DNA of 64,000 bases from Symbiodinium microadriaticum (GCA_001939145.1 LSRX01001132.1:26239-90238), one strand, 5' to 3'. Counted from the first letter of the stretch, positions 45,132 through 56,800 are shown. Program-made: numbers and translations. The notes: generated by a model from the letters alone, not told the origin.

Positions 45132-45600
45132 ACTTGGACTATCCGGTCAATGCCGGTTGGCACTTCTTCTTTTATTGCCTCTAGCATCTCTTTTCATCTT
45201 TCTGTTTTTTCTTATCCTTTATTAAAGATAAGATATATTTATGAGCTAATGGAGCCTCTTGAATCCTTGTAAAATTGACAGCAGAAGATTCTAGCTGCAT
45301 GATAAATGCATGATGAATTGAAGCTGGAATCTCAAAGCTAACATCTAGAAGAGCTACAATCACTTCAAACGAAAAGTGAAACTTGCCGCAGGTACAGAGC
45401 TGTGCTTCCATAACTCCATCCACCTATTCCGCTAGCTTCATTGGCTGGCATCACGGAATAGGCTGCCAGCCCCTTGCTTTGTAAATATTAATGCATCAGA
45501 ACTGAAGCTGCAGAATGACTTGAAGCATAAAGAATTCACCACTCAAAAAGACTAGGCAAAATTACGACTCATTCCTTAAAAACAGGAGTTTCACACACAC
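45132..45600. repeat. 469-bp direct repeat, right copy (LTR-like)
   Basis: Partner of 43,165-43,633. It is followed by a (CA)n run and then by the N-terminal exon of Mei2-like copy 5 about 150 bp later. Confidence 0.9.
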
Positions 45601-45749
45601 ACACAACCAACAGGGACGAGCAAGAAGAGCCAGTATTCAGATCAAAAGTGGTCCGAATGCTGAGGTCAACCGAGGAACAAGAGCAGTAGGAGGTGGCCGT
45701 GGACACACGCAGGAGTTAATAGCGGTTTCCCAGCTCAACCTCCAGCGTT

Positions 45750-48700
45750 TCAAAGGAGGATGAGCTCGAATCTGGCAACCATCAGCTGGTTGTCAAGAGC
45801 ACCTTCCTGGACGTCATGGACGGCTTCAGTGCCCAAGCAAAACTGTCAGCCCCCAAAGACCACGTGAACTAAAGTCCAAACATCTGGTGGCGATTTTGCA
45901 ATTTTAGAGCCTGTTCTGTTTAGTCACACACAAACACGCACACCGCACACCAAATCCTCTGGGAAGAGCCTCAGCCGCACCTGAGATGTAGCACTCCGCA
46001 CCCAGGTGCCCGACAGCGATTTAGATCCCTGCGCCGGGCACAAAGTGATCCTCGGCCACGGTTCAGTCACGGCAAGGGTGCTTTGCTAAATGCATGCCAA
46101 TGCTGTGCAGCAAAGCTGCCTATCATCACGTGTCGTGTGTGGTTCATGCCGCAGATTGCAAGTCAGCACGGTACCGGGAAGCATGCTTGCGAAACATGAG
46201 CAGCGACACTGCAAAGCTTTGGCAGAGAATGTGTTTTCTTCAAGTTCTGCCGCTTGTAAATTTAGGGCAGTTTGGGCCCGTGGGCCCATGGTTGCTTTTC
46301 AGCTAAGGATCCCGTCCTCGAGGCCGAGGCCCCCGCGGCCTACGAGCCTGGTTTGTTCGAGGCACCTCCGCGTCCCCCCAAACAAATTCAGCTGCAAGCT
46401 GATTTGTGTGGGATTTGTAGAGATTCAGAAAAGTTTCGGGTCCGAAGACATGTAGCTCAGCCGAGCTTCCTCGACGCCGCCCGCACCTTCAAAGATCTTG
46501 GCAGCTGACAGCCGAGGACTCTCCAAGCAGAGCTGGACAGACCTCTGAGACGTTCCTCGAAGCAATGAACTGCATCAGGGAGTGGCTTAGTGGAGTGTGC
46601 ATTGTGGAATGCCATCCCAAGGACCCATTCCATGGGGGAGACATCCAAGGCAGAGGTCGCGGAGGCACTGCGCTTGTGGGTCATTCTTTGCAAGCGAGCT
46701 GAGTGGCACATTGTTAGGCCTAGGCTAGCGTAGCCTGGCTTCTGAAATTATGGTGTTTCCTCGTTCTCATGTCACCCGGAAGCTCCAAAGCTTCGTTGTT
46801 GAAGGTTCCAAAAAGATTGTTAATGACGCATGCTTGTGTCCTCACATGGATTGCTCAAAGCTTTTCCATCCGAACATGCGAGGGCTGGGCGGCCAGTTCT
46901 TAAATCCAAGCCTTTGTTGGATGTACAATGATGTGAACCTTTGCAAGGTCGCGCAGGGCATCGAGGTTTTCTCCAGGCGTGGCCCCGGCAGTCACACTAT
47001 GCAGGCAACTATATAGCAGTACTGTACGGAACGGTTCCCAGATCCTTACCACCATCCCACGTTTAAGGGATCGTCTTCTAAGTACAAGCACTGCGCAGGT
47101 CCCTGCACAGGTCCCTTCCCTAGATCAAAGTCCAAGAGAAAAGATCTGTTGTTGATGTTCGCCTCTTCGAGTATTCCGGGACCGCCTAGGTTCTTTGCAA
47201 CTCTGTGCCTTGAGCCTTAGGAGTCAGAGTTGGGGAGCTCGGATCTGTTTTGCGGGTCCTGCCGTCGGGGGCAGGAACTCAGGTTGAAGACCTTCGCTTC
47301 TTTCTAAGAATGTTAAATGGCTTCCAGGAGCGAGGACGAGCGGTCAGATGATGCATTTCATCTGCATCAAGCTGCACTGTTCGTGAGCAGCGCTCGGGTT
47401 CTTACAGGGCCTACATGACGCGTCAGAGCTCAGCCCAGGACGATCGAACGACGGTCATGTTGAGGAACTTGCCGAACAATTACTCGAGGCCCCGTGCCGG
47501 AAGGGATCATGTAGCTGCACTGCGGTTCTGATGGGGAGCATCTGCTAACCTGAGCCTGAGCAAAACCTCAAAAACGAAGATTTTGCAAGAGCCTCGTAAG
47601 CCCTCACCGCATCTGCCCGGGGCTGCGTCGGGCCGCACTCGAGCCACTCGACGCGTTTCTCTCGGTCCGCTCGTGGGTCTGTCCTCTGTCTCTGTCAGGG
47701 AGATGTTCCTGGAGATGCTGGATCAGAACGGCAGCTCGCAGAGCATTGTGCGTAGTGAGTTGCGTGCTCATGCAAGACTTGCACGCAGTGTAGGGCACTA
47801 AGCTGCAGAAAGGTGGAAGTGCATCCATGCTTCAGACAGCAGTAGCACTGGCCGAAGCTGTCTTCGCTGGAGCTTTGGTCTGCTCTTGTATGTTTTGTCT
47901 TTCTCTTTGATTCCGTAATCAGAACGAGGCTTTGAGACCAGATATGACTTTGTGTACTTGCCTTTCGACTTTGGACGAAATGCCAACCTGGGCTACGCAT
48001 TCGTCAATCTGGTCCATCCCGATGCTCGGCTTCTGTACTGCTTGAGGGCTACTGCGCAGCACAGACAAAGACTCAGAAACCCGAAACCGTGAGCCAAGTC
48101 CTAGAGGTCCTAGGATCCTGCAGGCCAAAATTGAGCCGAAAGAAACACTCGACCAAGGCTGACGTGGCTGCATTCCGGCGGGTCTTCCAGGGATACTCCA
48201 AGTGGAGCCTCCCAACCTCCAAGGCATCAGTTTTGCGAACTTTCTAAGTCTTTGCTCCAGCAAGAGGAAGAGCTCGCAGTACAAGCCAAGCAGATCCTCG
48301 TGGTTGTTGGCTCCATCATTCAGGCATGCATACATCGAGACATGCAGAAACAGGTACAGTACAGGTGCCCACAGATCCCTGACAACTCCAAGATTCAAGA
48401 GATGTGATCCACATGAGTGTCTCCTGAAGGTTTGCCAAGTCAGCTGGAGCGGGCCGCACCAAGGGTTCGATGCCCATGTGGCTCGCTACCGTAACAGCCC
48501 GGTGATGCACCGGTGCTGGGCTGAGTTTAAGGACACTAGCAGTATGTCATGCCTTGATACTGCTGTTGTGGTTCGTCAGCAGAGACCGAAAGACGCACAG
48601 TGATTGGCATTGCCTCGAGGTCAGTCCCAGATGAGTACAAGCCAATCATCTTCAAAGCTGGAGTTCGACAAGAGTTCCCTCCCGCCACAAGGATAGGGAC

Positions 48701-48787
48701 CGAAAGGACCCCACCTACAACAGAGAGTCATCAGTTTGGCGTCCCCTCAGGAGGCTGAAGCCTCCGGCCCGATTTGTCGGACGCTGA
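45750..48787 (+). CDS. Mei2-like RNA-binding protein, tandem copy 5
   Basis: The N-terminal exon (about 45,750-45,860) reads KEDELESGNHQLVVK, then STFLDVMDGF. A later exon around 46,318-46,375 has AEAPAAYEPGLFEAPPRPP, comparable to the YTPGKFSDEQ motif. RRM exons: A ends at 47,488 (RTTVMLRNLPNNYSR); B1 47,699-47,730 (EMFLEMLDQN); B2 47,929-48,023 (GFETRYDFVYLPFDFGRN and NLGYAFVNLV); C 48,158-48,223 (VFQGYSKWSLPTSK); D 48,430-48,512 (VCQVSWSGPHQGFDAHVA); E1 48,620-48,691 (SVPDEYKPIIFKAGVRQ); E2 48,751-48,787 (RRLKPPARFVGR, stop TGA). The E1/E2 intron is GA-AG. Removing it gives the same basic tail as copy 3; reading through instead gives a different tail ending at 48,758. The exons between 45.9 and 47.4 kb are incompletely resolved. 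Confidence 0.8.
47731..47928 (+). other. 198-nt GC-AG intron edged by CAGAACG, at a position seen only in copy 5
   Basis: It lies inside the codon before FETRYDF. CAGAACG occurs at 47,724-47,730 and 47,920-47,926. The copy 2 and 3 introns in this region sit four codons further downstream, and copies 1 and 4 have none. Confidence 0.8.
48692..48750 (+). other. 59-nt GA-AG intron, only in copy 5
   Basis: Its edges share AGGA. Splicing joins PPAT to RRLKPPARFVGR, matching the copy 3 tail RRLKAPTKNTR. In copy 4 the equivalent PAPTRKIKRP is continuous. Confidence 0.7.
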
Positions 48788-48789
48788 AG

Positions 48790-51700
48790 ACCGCGAAGGA
48801 CAGCTAAAGCTGCGGGTGCTATGCTTTGGTGCCTCATTACTTGTCACAAACTCGTGCAGCATCTTGACAGGAGCTATCACCTGACAGAGCTGCTTCAACT
48901 GCAACACTTCGCAGTGCCAGATGCCTTCAGCAAAAGATGCGTAGAAGGTATTTGTGTCCTGCTGGGACCAACCGTACAGGACCGTACAAATCAACACTAT
49001 CTATGCAAGTTCTAGGCAGTTTCTGCAGCTACTTGAAGTCGGTTGGGCCTACAGAGCCTAGGCTTGATTTAATTCGTGCTCACAATTTAACTTGGCAAGA
49101 GGTTCAGCTGAGTTGGTAGCGCTGCGTGACATAGCGCTGTGTACTGGGTGTGCGAGCGTGGTCTGAACTTGTTTCGTCGCAGCTGCCTTCAACGCGTAGG
49201 TTCATCTGTATCGATGACAAATAAACGAGAGTCAGCCCTTGCCTGACCCTCCCAATGTGTTCAAGGCTGAGACATATGTTGAAAATCATGCTTGGAGGGT
49301 TGAGGCTTCGTAGTGCCGATGTCGAGCATCCTCATGCTTCGGGCACTTTCGGGATGAAAAGCCGTGCGGATGAAGGCTGGAACTGGGTGAAGACGTATCG
49401 GATGGCCGAACAGCCCCGGAAGTGTCAGAGTGCATCCAATCCAACGTCTGGGCAGGGGTCCCGCAGATTTAGCAAACAGTACAGCCTCGGATGTTTGCAC
49501 GAGATGCTTTGTCAGCGAGGCAGCAGCTGCTCAAAAACCCTTCGAATTGATTGGCTATTTGGATGTGTTGTGTGTTTACCTTCTAGTGCAGCAGATCCGG
49601 TTTTCATACGCCGGGCCTCGCGGCAAAAGGATGCGGCCTCCCGCCCAAGGCTCACAAGGAGCCATATTTAATTGCAAAGCCATCATGGAACTTGGTTTTG
49701 AAGTCAGGGCAGCTTGCGGACCAGGAAGTCAGGGCGGAGGAAGCGTTAATGTCTTACCTGGGAACCTCAAGAGGAATGTTCTGCTACGACCATGCGAGTG
49801 CGGCCTGACATCCTGGAACTGCCAGATAGCCACAAAGCGAAGGCTTCTGGAAAAGTCGTTGTCGATGCGCACAGATTCGGACTTCGGACCAATTCATTCC
49901 GCACCATGCCCCCGAGCCGGAGCAACCAAAGGCCCAAGAGATGGCCGGGCAGCGGTGTCGTGTTTTCCATCACCTCCGCTGCTCTCATCGCTCACTGCGG
50001 CAGACAGCCTGGGCGCCGCGACAGAAGCTTCGGACACATTCGCCAAAGCAGAGTTCACGAGATCCCTCTCCCATCAAACTCATTTCAAAAGACTCGGGTG
50101 GCTGGCTCTGGCTGAAAGCTGAAAGCATGGAGATTGCTCGTAGAAGGTTGCAAATTCAGAAAATTTTCCATCCGTCTTGAAAGCTGCAGAGTGATATGTG
50201 CTGATGCGTTCCTGCCGCGCACGGAAGTCCACGTACAAGCTGTTTCCGTCTACGGTTACTGCCACTACTTAGAACTTATACGTAAGTTTAAGACTCCAGA
50301 ACTCCTGCAGTCTCGTGCGGAAACAGCTGGCTCCCCATGGCCCCGGACCGTGCAGGAGGACTGATCCACTGTAAACCAGTGAGGAGTGGTGCAGGACATG
50401 GCTCCGCGAAAATGGCGCGTTTTTCCCTCGACTACACCGGCCTTTCCCAAGTGCTGCAAGCAGGCTGTATAGGCCTCTTGTAGCGGCATTAGATTAGGGA
50501 AGTCTCTGATCTCCGAGGCTGGCACCAGCTGGCGCAACCCACAGGCAACTGGACCTTGGAAGTGACTAGAGTTGCGAAAAGGGCTTGTGGCTTGTGCTGT
50601 AGAGGTTGTGTTCACGGTTCTCTCGCACCTTCGGGGTTCTGAAGTCGAATGATCGACGGCTGACCGACCGACCTGCTGCTCAGTGCTGTCTATCTGTTAG
50701 CAGACGAGATGGCAAGAACCCAAGCATCACAGTTGCAAGAAGAAAGACAGGTGTCGAGAGTCCGGGCTCTGCTGACATAAAGGGAAGGAAGCAGGCATTG
50801 TTAGAGCGCATGCACCAGGTCCTTGCCGCACGCAGGGGACGCCCAGAACATTGAAGATGAAGCGGCACTGGAGCTGCATTCGGAGAAATTGTAGCCACCA
50901 GGCGCACGTGGGTGTATGTGTATGTGTGTGTGTGCGCGTTTGTGTGCATTGCATGGGGTCGGTGGCAATTGACATGATGAGTCCGTCGATGTGCCAGAAG
51001 TTGTGAAAGCAGCCTTGCAGCGTTGAGCGTGGTGGATTTCAGATCTGCTTGTGTTGCCACATCTCGCCACCGACTTTTGGCCAGAAGCGTCCAGACGCAT
51101 GACATGTGCTGAGCAGTCCTGTCATCAGGATCCGGAGCTGCGGCGGAAGGTGAGTCTGCAGGACGGAGCGTTTTCCCACAGTCTCTCCAAGGGCCAGTCG
51201 TTTTGCCCCGGCCTTGAGAGTGGTCGCTGTGTAGGAACGGAGCATCTGCCTGACTTCGGAGGCTTCACTGCCTTGTAGACCCCCAATGCCCCACACTGTT
51301 CTCTCGAGCTGACACTGCTCCTGGCAGGTGCCTCGTTAATTAGGGCAGAGATGCCCGGGAAATAGCCCTCGCATGGGCCCCGACAAAATCGAGGACTCAG
51401 CACATTCGAGGCTGACGCTTCCCGTAGTAGCGCCCGGAAGCAGTAAAATGAAACTCAGGCTGAGGTCAGCTGAATGAGTGTGTCAGGTGTGTTAAGCGTG
51501 TACGTTTCTCTACGACCGCTTCCAAACGCGATTTCCCACGCCAACGCTTGTACAAAGCTGCCAGCCCACCTGCAACAGTCAAAGTCACATTGTGACTATG
51601 TTTTCATCCGACTCTTCTTTTTTGGTGTGTGTTGCCTTTCTTTCAGTCTGGAGCCCCGGCAGCAGACGACAATCAGGCTCAACATGGCAGACGGTTAGCG

Positions 51701-53550
51701 GTGAGCTTGGCACTTGATTCTAGCTGTTTTTGCTTGCTTAGAGGAGCAGGCTTGGAATTCATGCAGCTAGATCAGCGCGATTTAGCCTTGCCATACTTCC
51801 TCATGCTACGAAGTGTGGCATGTTTGCCGGCGAAAGCTCTTGCTGGCACCTGGTGGGCGAATGAAGCAAGAAAGTCGGAGCGGTACAGAATTCCAAGACC
51901 ATGCCTGGCTGTGCTAATGCGACTAGTGACTAGATTGTAAGTCGACCGTCCGTCGTGCTTCGGCTTCGAGGACGGAGCGAGGTCTTAGCTGGTGCAGCAC
52001 AGTAGTGCTGCCGCCCAGAGGAGAGAACGGGTAGAATGTCGACTATGCTCGATGTGACTCTTAAGTGTATCCTGAACAACGCTGCCTCATGACATTCTGG
52101 TCATGTTGCATGCACTTGCTGTGCTTGGATGGTTTCCCGTCCCTCTATCTGAATGGACTAAGTGACTAGGTGGACAGTGGTCTCAGGGTATGCTCGCTGA
52201 CTGAGTCGTTCATCAGAGCCTGTCCACATTATGCCGTGGCTAAGAAAATAGCGACCTTAAACCAGGCTTAAAGCATATTGAGTTGACTTGTTTGATGCAG
52301 ATGCAAGAAACCAAGCTGGCACCTGTGCCAGGACGATGTTGGACTTCCTCTTCAATTGCTTTGTAGGCATCCCGGCCAGCTTTGAAGCATCAAACCACGC
52401 GAGAAGGGCGTTGGGCACAACAGGCAGATCAGTTCAGTGTTTCGGCTGATGCAATGGGTCTGGACAACATCTCAAATTTGGGCTCTTGCTGCCCCCTTCA
52501 TGTTTGCCTTGCCCCTGTCCACATGCTTGTCTGCCCGACGCCATGCCCGTCGTGTCACATGAAGCGATGAACCATAGCTCTGTCATGACGATTGATGGAT
52601 GACAGGCCTGGGCATTGGCGCCTATAACAGCAGCCACATTAAGCCTTGCTTGGACGACAGCTTCGCCGCGGCGAAGAAGGCGTCCGACTATTGAGACGAG
52701 CTGCCATCCCCAAGTTCATCAGACGAGTTTCCAACATCGTGTGGCCGACTGCAAATGTTACAGACAAGTCCCGTTGGCTTGCAGCCTCTACAGACACACG
52801 TCGACACAGCAACGCGGCTGGGAAACAGGCATGAGTCATGGTCAATAATTGCTACGCCCGTCAAATTCGGCCACCAAAGCAGAGGTTGTGACAGCACGTA
52901 GCAACCAGCCAGAACCCCAGACCTTGGAGTCAATCTCATTGCTCCGAGCGCAATCACACGCTATGAGCCATAAGACATGAGCTCCAGCTGCGCACGTTCT
53001 TACAGCGGTTCCAGTCTCAGCAATGCTTTGCAGCATCATGTAAGGCAGTGGTCTTCACAATCATGCATGGTCTGGTCTGCATGCGGAGCAGAGTGCCGGT
53101 GAAACATGCTGAAACTGCTCACTCGAATGCTCAAAAGGCCACGGCTCGTGATGGCGTGCCCTGCAGCCCTTCCACTCTCGCCGGCGCTTGCCTTACTTGT
53201 ACTTTGCATGTGGAGGTGCTTTGGCTTTGTTCCTTGGTTCCCTGCAGCTTGCAGTGCCCGGTTCAATAGGACTCCACGCGAATATCGACACCCGACAAGG
53301 GTTCGCGTAGGTTCGCCGTGGCAACTGCAAGAAGGGGGGCTTCCTCACACCTGCCACAAGAAGGTTTTCGGACATGCAGCTTAGATCCTCAGTCAGATCC
53401 GTCGCAGCTTTTGTCATCATGATACATTTTTTATGTGTATGTACATGTCATGTAGATACATGACATAGTCTACGTCATATGTTAGTATGCACATGGAACA
53501 TGCTAGACAACTCGTTCAGGTTCGACGTGAGCACGCGCTCCACGGCAACA
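48790..53550. other. Long stretch without a recognised gene
   Basis: Frames at 49,430-50,122 (230 codons) and 50,700-50,790 are open, but alternative frames overlap them and no family is recognised. There is a (TG)n run at about 50,915-50,945. Near 53,415-53,480 a set of inverted words (CATGTCATGTA and TACATGACATAG) could form a hairpin. I see no other feature. Confidence 0.4.
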
Positions 53551-53559
53551 TTGTGCTAA

Positions 53560-54215
53560 AAGAGCTTTTAGGGAAATCCAGGAAAAACAAAACAACATGT
53601 TTTGGGAAACTGTACAGCCAAACTCTCAAAAGATGTTTTTCCTGGGAAAAAGTTGGTTCCGCTGTGAAAGACCAGCTTTTTCCTAGGAAAAAAGATGGTC
53701 TTGGAATGTTTTGGATGCGAATTTTCCTAGGAGAAAAGATGGTGTTGGACAGGAAAACCAACGCCTAAGGAACAAAATAAACAAGAGCAAACAACAACTT
53801 TTGGGACGCTATGCGGCCAAGGACCACAAAGATTTTTTTGTGTTTCCCCTATTCCCCTAGGAAGAATAGGTTTTCTTTTACCGCAAAATCAACTTTTTCC
53901 TAGGAAAAAGATGGTTGAGGTACGAGAAACCAACTTTTTCCTGGCAAAACGATGGCTTTGGGCTGATATACATTTTTTTCTAAGGAAAGGTTGGCTTTCT
54001 GGCGAAATGCCAATTATTTCGTAAGACAAAATGGTTTTGGTGTGAAACCCACTTTTTCCCGGTGCAAACCAAATAATCGTTTAGGACTTTGGCCGTGTAG
54101 TTTCGCGGAAAAAATCAGGTAAAAATTGGTTTTCCGATCCAAAACCATCTTATTCCTGGGAAAAGTTGGTATCTCACCCCAAGACCAAGTTTTTCTTAGC
54201 AAAGAGGGTGTATTT
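53560..54215. repeat. Degenerate tandem repeats centred on a TTTTTCCTAGGAAAAA palindrome
   Basis: At least ten degenerate units of roughly 40-60 bp carry CTTTTTCCTAGGAAAAAGAT-like words followed by GGTTTTGG or GTCTTGG and ACCAAC. Examples lie near 53,670, 53,725, 53,895, 53,930, 53,985 and 54,045. Because the core is palindromic, words occur in both orientations. Confidence 0.75.
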
Positions 54216-54477
54216 CGTTTGTTGCTTGCGGCGCTACGAAGCAGTCTTGCCAATAAGGTATTAGTGTTGCGAATAAGGTTCGAGTGTCACTAGAGTCTGG
54301 GATTCGATTCTGTTTAGTGTTACTGCAATACAATATACTGGGTAATAACCAGGACATTATTCGGATCAGTCTTGGAGTCAATAGAGAGCTAGTATTGCAG
54401 GTTGAACACAGACCAGGACCGAGGATATCAGGGTGATCACAGCTACCACGACGATTTCTGCTAGCTGACTACAGTTG

Positions 54478-54962
54478 TCAATTAATCCCTTCCCCCCAAT
54501 ATTAAACGCCTCCCCCCCCTTCCCTAATATTAAACCTGAAATCCGGCGGTTTGGTTTTAATATTAGGGGGGTTTCCGGCGCCTACGGGTATGACTGGGAT
54601 TACGGTATATAATCAGACTGTAGCCCCTGAGCCTTAAGAGCCCTAATTACAGCCGCGAGCCCTAGAACCCTAAGCCCTGAGCCCTAGGGCCTTAAGCCTT
54701 ACGCCCTAAGCCTTAACCCCTAATTAAAGCCTTGAGCCCTAAAGCCCTAAAGTCTTAAGCCCTCAACCCTTAACCCCTGCAGCCCTGGTCCTTTCGGTTC
54801 AGTACTACTGTGGTCTTGGCTTTATTAAAACTCATACAATCCCAGGCCCCCCCTAATGTTTTAAATTAACTTTCAATTGTGGGCACGAAACCGCAAAATT
54901 CCGGGGGGCGGCAGTTTTAATGTTAGGGGGGTTTATTAATCAGGGGAAGAGATTAAATAAAT
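54478..54962. mobile_element. MITE-like element A with a telomere-like core
   Basis: The left end, TTAATCCCTTCCCCCCAATA then TTAAAC, is mirrored at the right by GTTTTAATGTTAGGGGGG and GGGGAAGAGATTAA. The middle (54,620-54,785) is a degenerate series of CCCTAA/CCTTAA words like decayed TTTAGGG telomere repeats. It closely matches element B (61,008-61,410) in the same order, including CTGGTCCTTTCGG and the CTTTATTAAAACT region. Confidence 0.75.
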
Positions 54963-55159
54963 AAGAGAAACATCGAGGTCAGATTATGGGTGGTACTAAG
55001 CCTACTAAGGATGGCCATTGGCGTAAGGGCGATTGACAAGCATAGGGTTAGGGTTGATGTTGTTTGGAATTGAGTGTCAGTTGACGATCCTCGTCATTAT
55101 GTTGGTATCTAGTACAGGCTTAACCTCAGGGTTAGCAGGTGTAGATACACACATATGTA

Positions 55160-55200
55160 CACGTACATACACGCATACGCGCAAATCCGTCATGATCATA
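55160..55200. repeat. CA/TA-rich microsatellite-like stretch
   Basis: Imperfect ACACATATGTACACGTACAT-type repeats. No gene. Confidence 0.6.
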
Positions 55201-55389
55201 ATATACTACATTATTGAGAAAGGGGGTTATATACAATATGTGTAGGTAAACAAACAAATGCGGGCATCATCCTTAAAGAATCTAAGGCTTATCTAAGGGC
55301 TATCATCTGGGCAACGCCAGAGCGAAGACAGCAAGGATCGTGATTGTTCATGGATTGTGTTTTGTGTAGTTTGATATTCGCATGAATAT

Positions 55390-56800
55390 GACGGCTACCC
55401 TTGTTCTGCCTTTCTTGCTGCTTCGTTGCCGTCTCCGGACGTCAAGGTCACTTTGAAAGGTTCGGCCTGCCGGCTCTACTGCTTCTGACTACTTTGCTAA
55501 GGCCCTCTCCGCCAGTGGTGCATCGCTCTGGGGGTCCACCTTCACGGCAAGTTGGGGTTGCCACGCGCCCTGAGCCTCAAAACTGCGTTGCTCCTAGATG
55601 GACTGGCCCGCGGATGGTGCAGGCCCGCTCGCTTTTTTTCTGGCGTAGCCATCCTTGCGAGGTCCAAGATCGCGACGGCGGGGGAGTGGGCGGACCCGGT
55701 TTCTGGTACCTCTCCAATGCCACCGGGGTAAGCTCCGTGTGTGGGCTTTTGATGCAAAACTGAAACGTTGGCCGTTGTGTATGTCGTGACGCCTTGTAAA
55801 GCCAAGGTCAAGAGGGCCACGGCAGCCAAAGTGCTGTGGCTTGCCTTGGAAGCTTGGCGCTATCGGTGGCTTCGGCCGCTCGGCACGGACGACAAACGCC
55901 TGGACGCGTGCCTCCCTTCGGTGCCCCAGATCGTCAATCTCGATGGTCCTGGTCAAGCTTTGCATGGCCGTGCCCCTAACAGCAATGCTTCGCATGCTTG
56001 GAGTTTCGTCGGCCTCTTCCGAACATGAGACGCGTGGCTCTGGGTCCTTCTGCGGGGCGTTCCGTGCGGCCTGGGCTCTGGCTTTTGAGCATGTTGGTTT
56101 GCGTCTCTCGCCTGCTCGCACTCAACCTCCGTGCCTGCGCGCTGGATGGGAGCCTGTTTTGGGCTTACTTGCTCTTCTGCCTCCCCTGCCTGGTGGGTTT
56201 GTCATACGGACGGCCGCTGTGTGAGTGTTTGTCAAACCCATGTGGGAATGGCCCCTGGGATCTTATTCTCCGCCTCCAGCGGGCTTTGCTTTGCAGTTGC
56301 CTGGTGGGTGCGGCGGGCTTGTGTGCGCCGACCTTGTTGATCTTCACTCTCAGTACGGGAGTGCGGTTGCGGCCCTCACGTGCGCTGCCTCACTCCCACG
56401 CACTCTTGAGCTTTTGGCTTGTGTCAGACTTCATGCCGCTCAGCTTGGGCTTGATGTTGAAGAGCATGGCCCCGCACCCTGCGCACTCTTAGTGCCAAGT
56501 GGCGACGCCCGGGCTCGCCAGCTTCTGTCATCCGGATTTAGCGAGGGCGTCTTGGGCCCCGTCGAAGAGGAGCGTGCCAGCACCTGGTGCCCATCCCTTG
56601 GATCGCCCATCTACAGCTACTTCAGGGCAAGGTTCGGTTTGGACGCGGCGGTCTGCTACAACTGGGCCGGCTTTGCCCTTCGGCGGCTCCGTCCGGGGAG
56701 CACACTTTCTCTGAGGCCTCGGCGGGCACTCGTTCTGCCTTTTGATGACTGGGGCTGGGGCCCATGATCGGCCCATGGCTCTGGTGGGGAGGGCGCCGAC
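55390..56800 (+). pseudogene. GC-rich ORF region, possible ORF1 of a LINE-like element
   Basis: GC-rich sequence with overlapping + strand frames, the longest being 56,225-56,767 (180 codons; includes STWCPSLGSPIYSYFRARFG and AVCYNWAGFALRRLRPGS, ending FDDWGWGP). Frames shift several times, as in a decayed coding region. It lies just before zinc-binding-like pieces and an endonuclease fragment on the same strand, so I infer the first ORF of a non-LTR retrotransposon. No domain is recognised directly. A 175-codon minus-strand frame (55,594-56,121) overlaps it and looks like a shadow. Confidence 0.35.

Noticed and set aside
43165-45600. Complete LTR retrotransposon
   Set aside because: No reverse transcriptase, integrase, protease or gag motif in the interior, and the repeat ends are not TG...CA.
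49430-50122. 230-codon + strand ORF as a gene
   Set aside because: Two other frames are open over much of it and the product has no coherent composition or motif; kept only as a note.
55594-56121. 175-codon minus-strand ORF
   Set aside because: It lies opposite a GC-rich + strand coding-like region; high GC keeps antisense frames open. No domain was seen.
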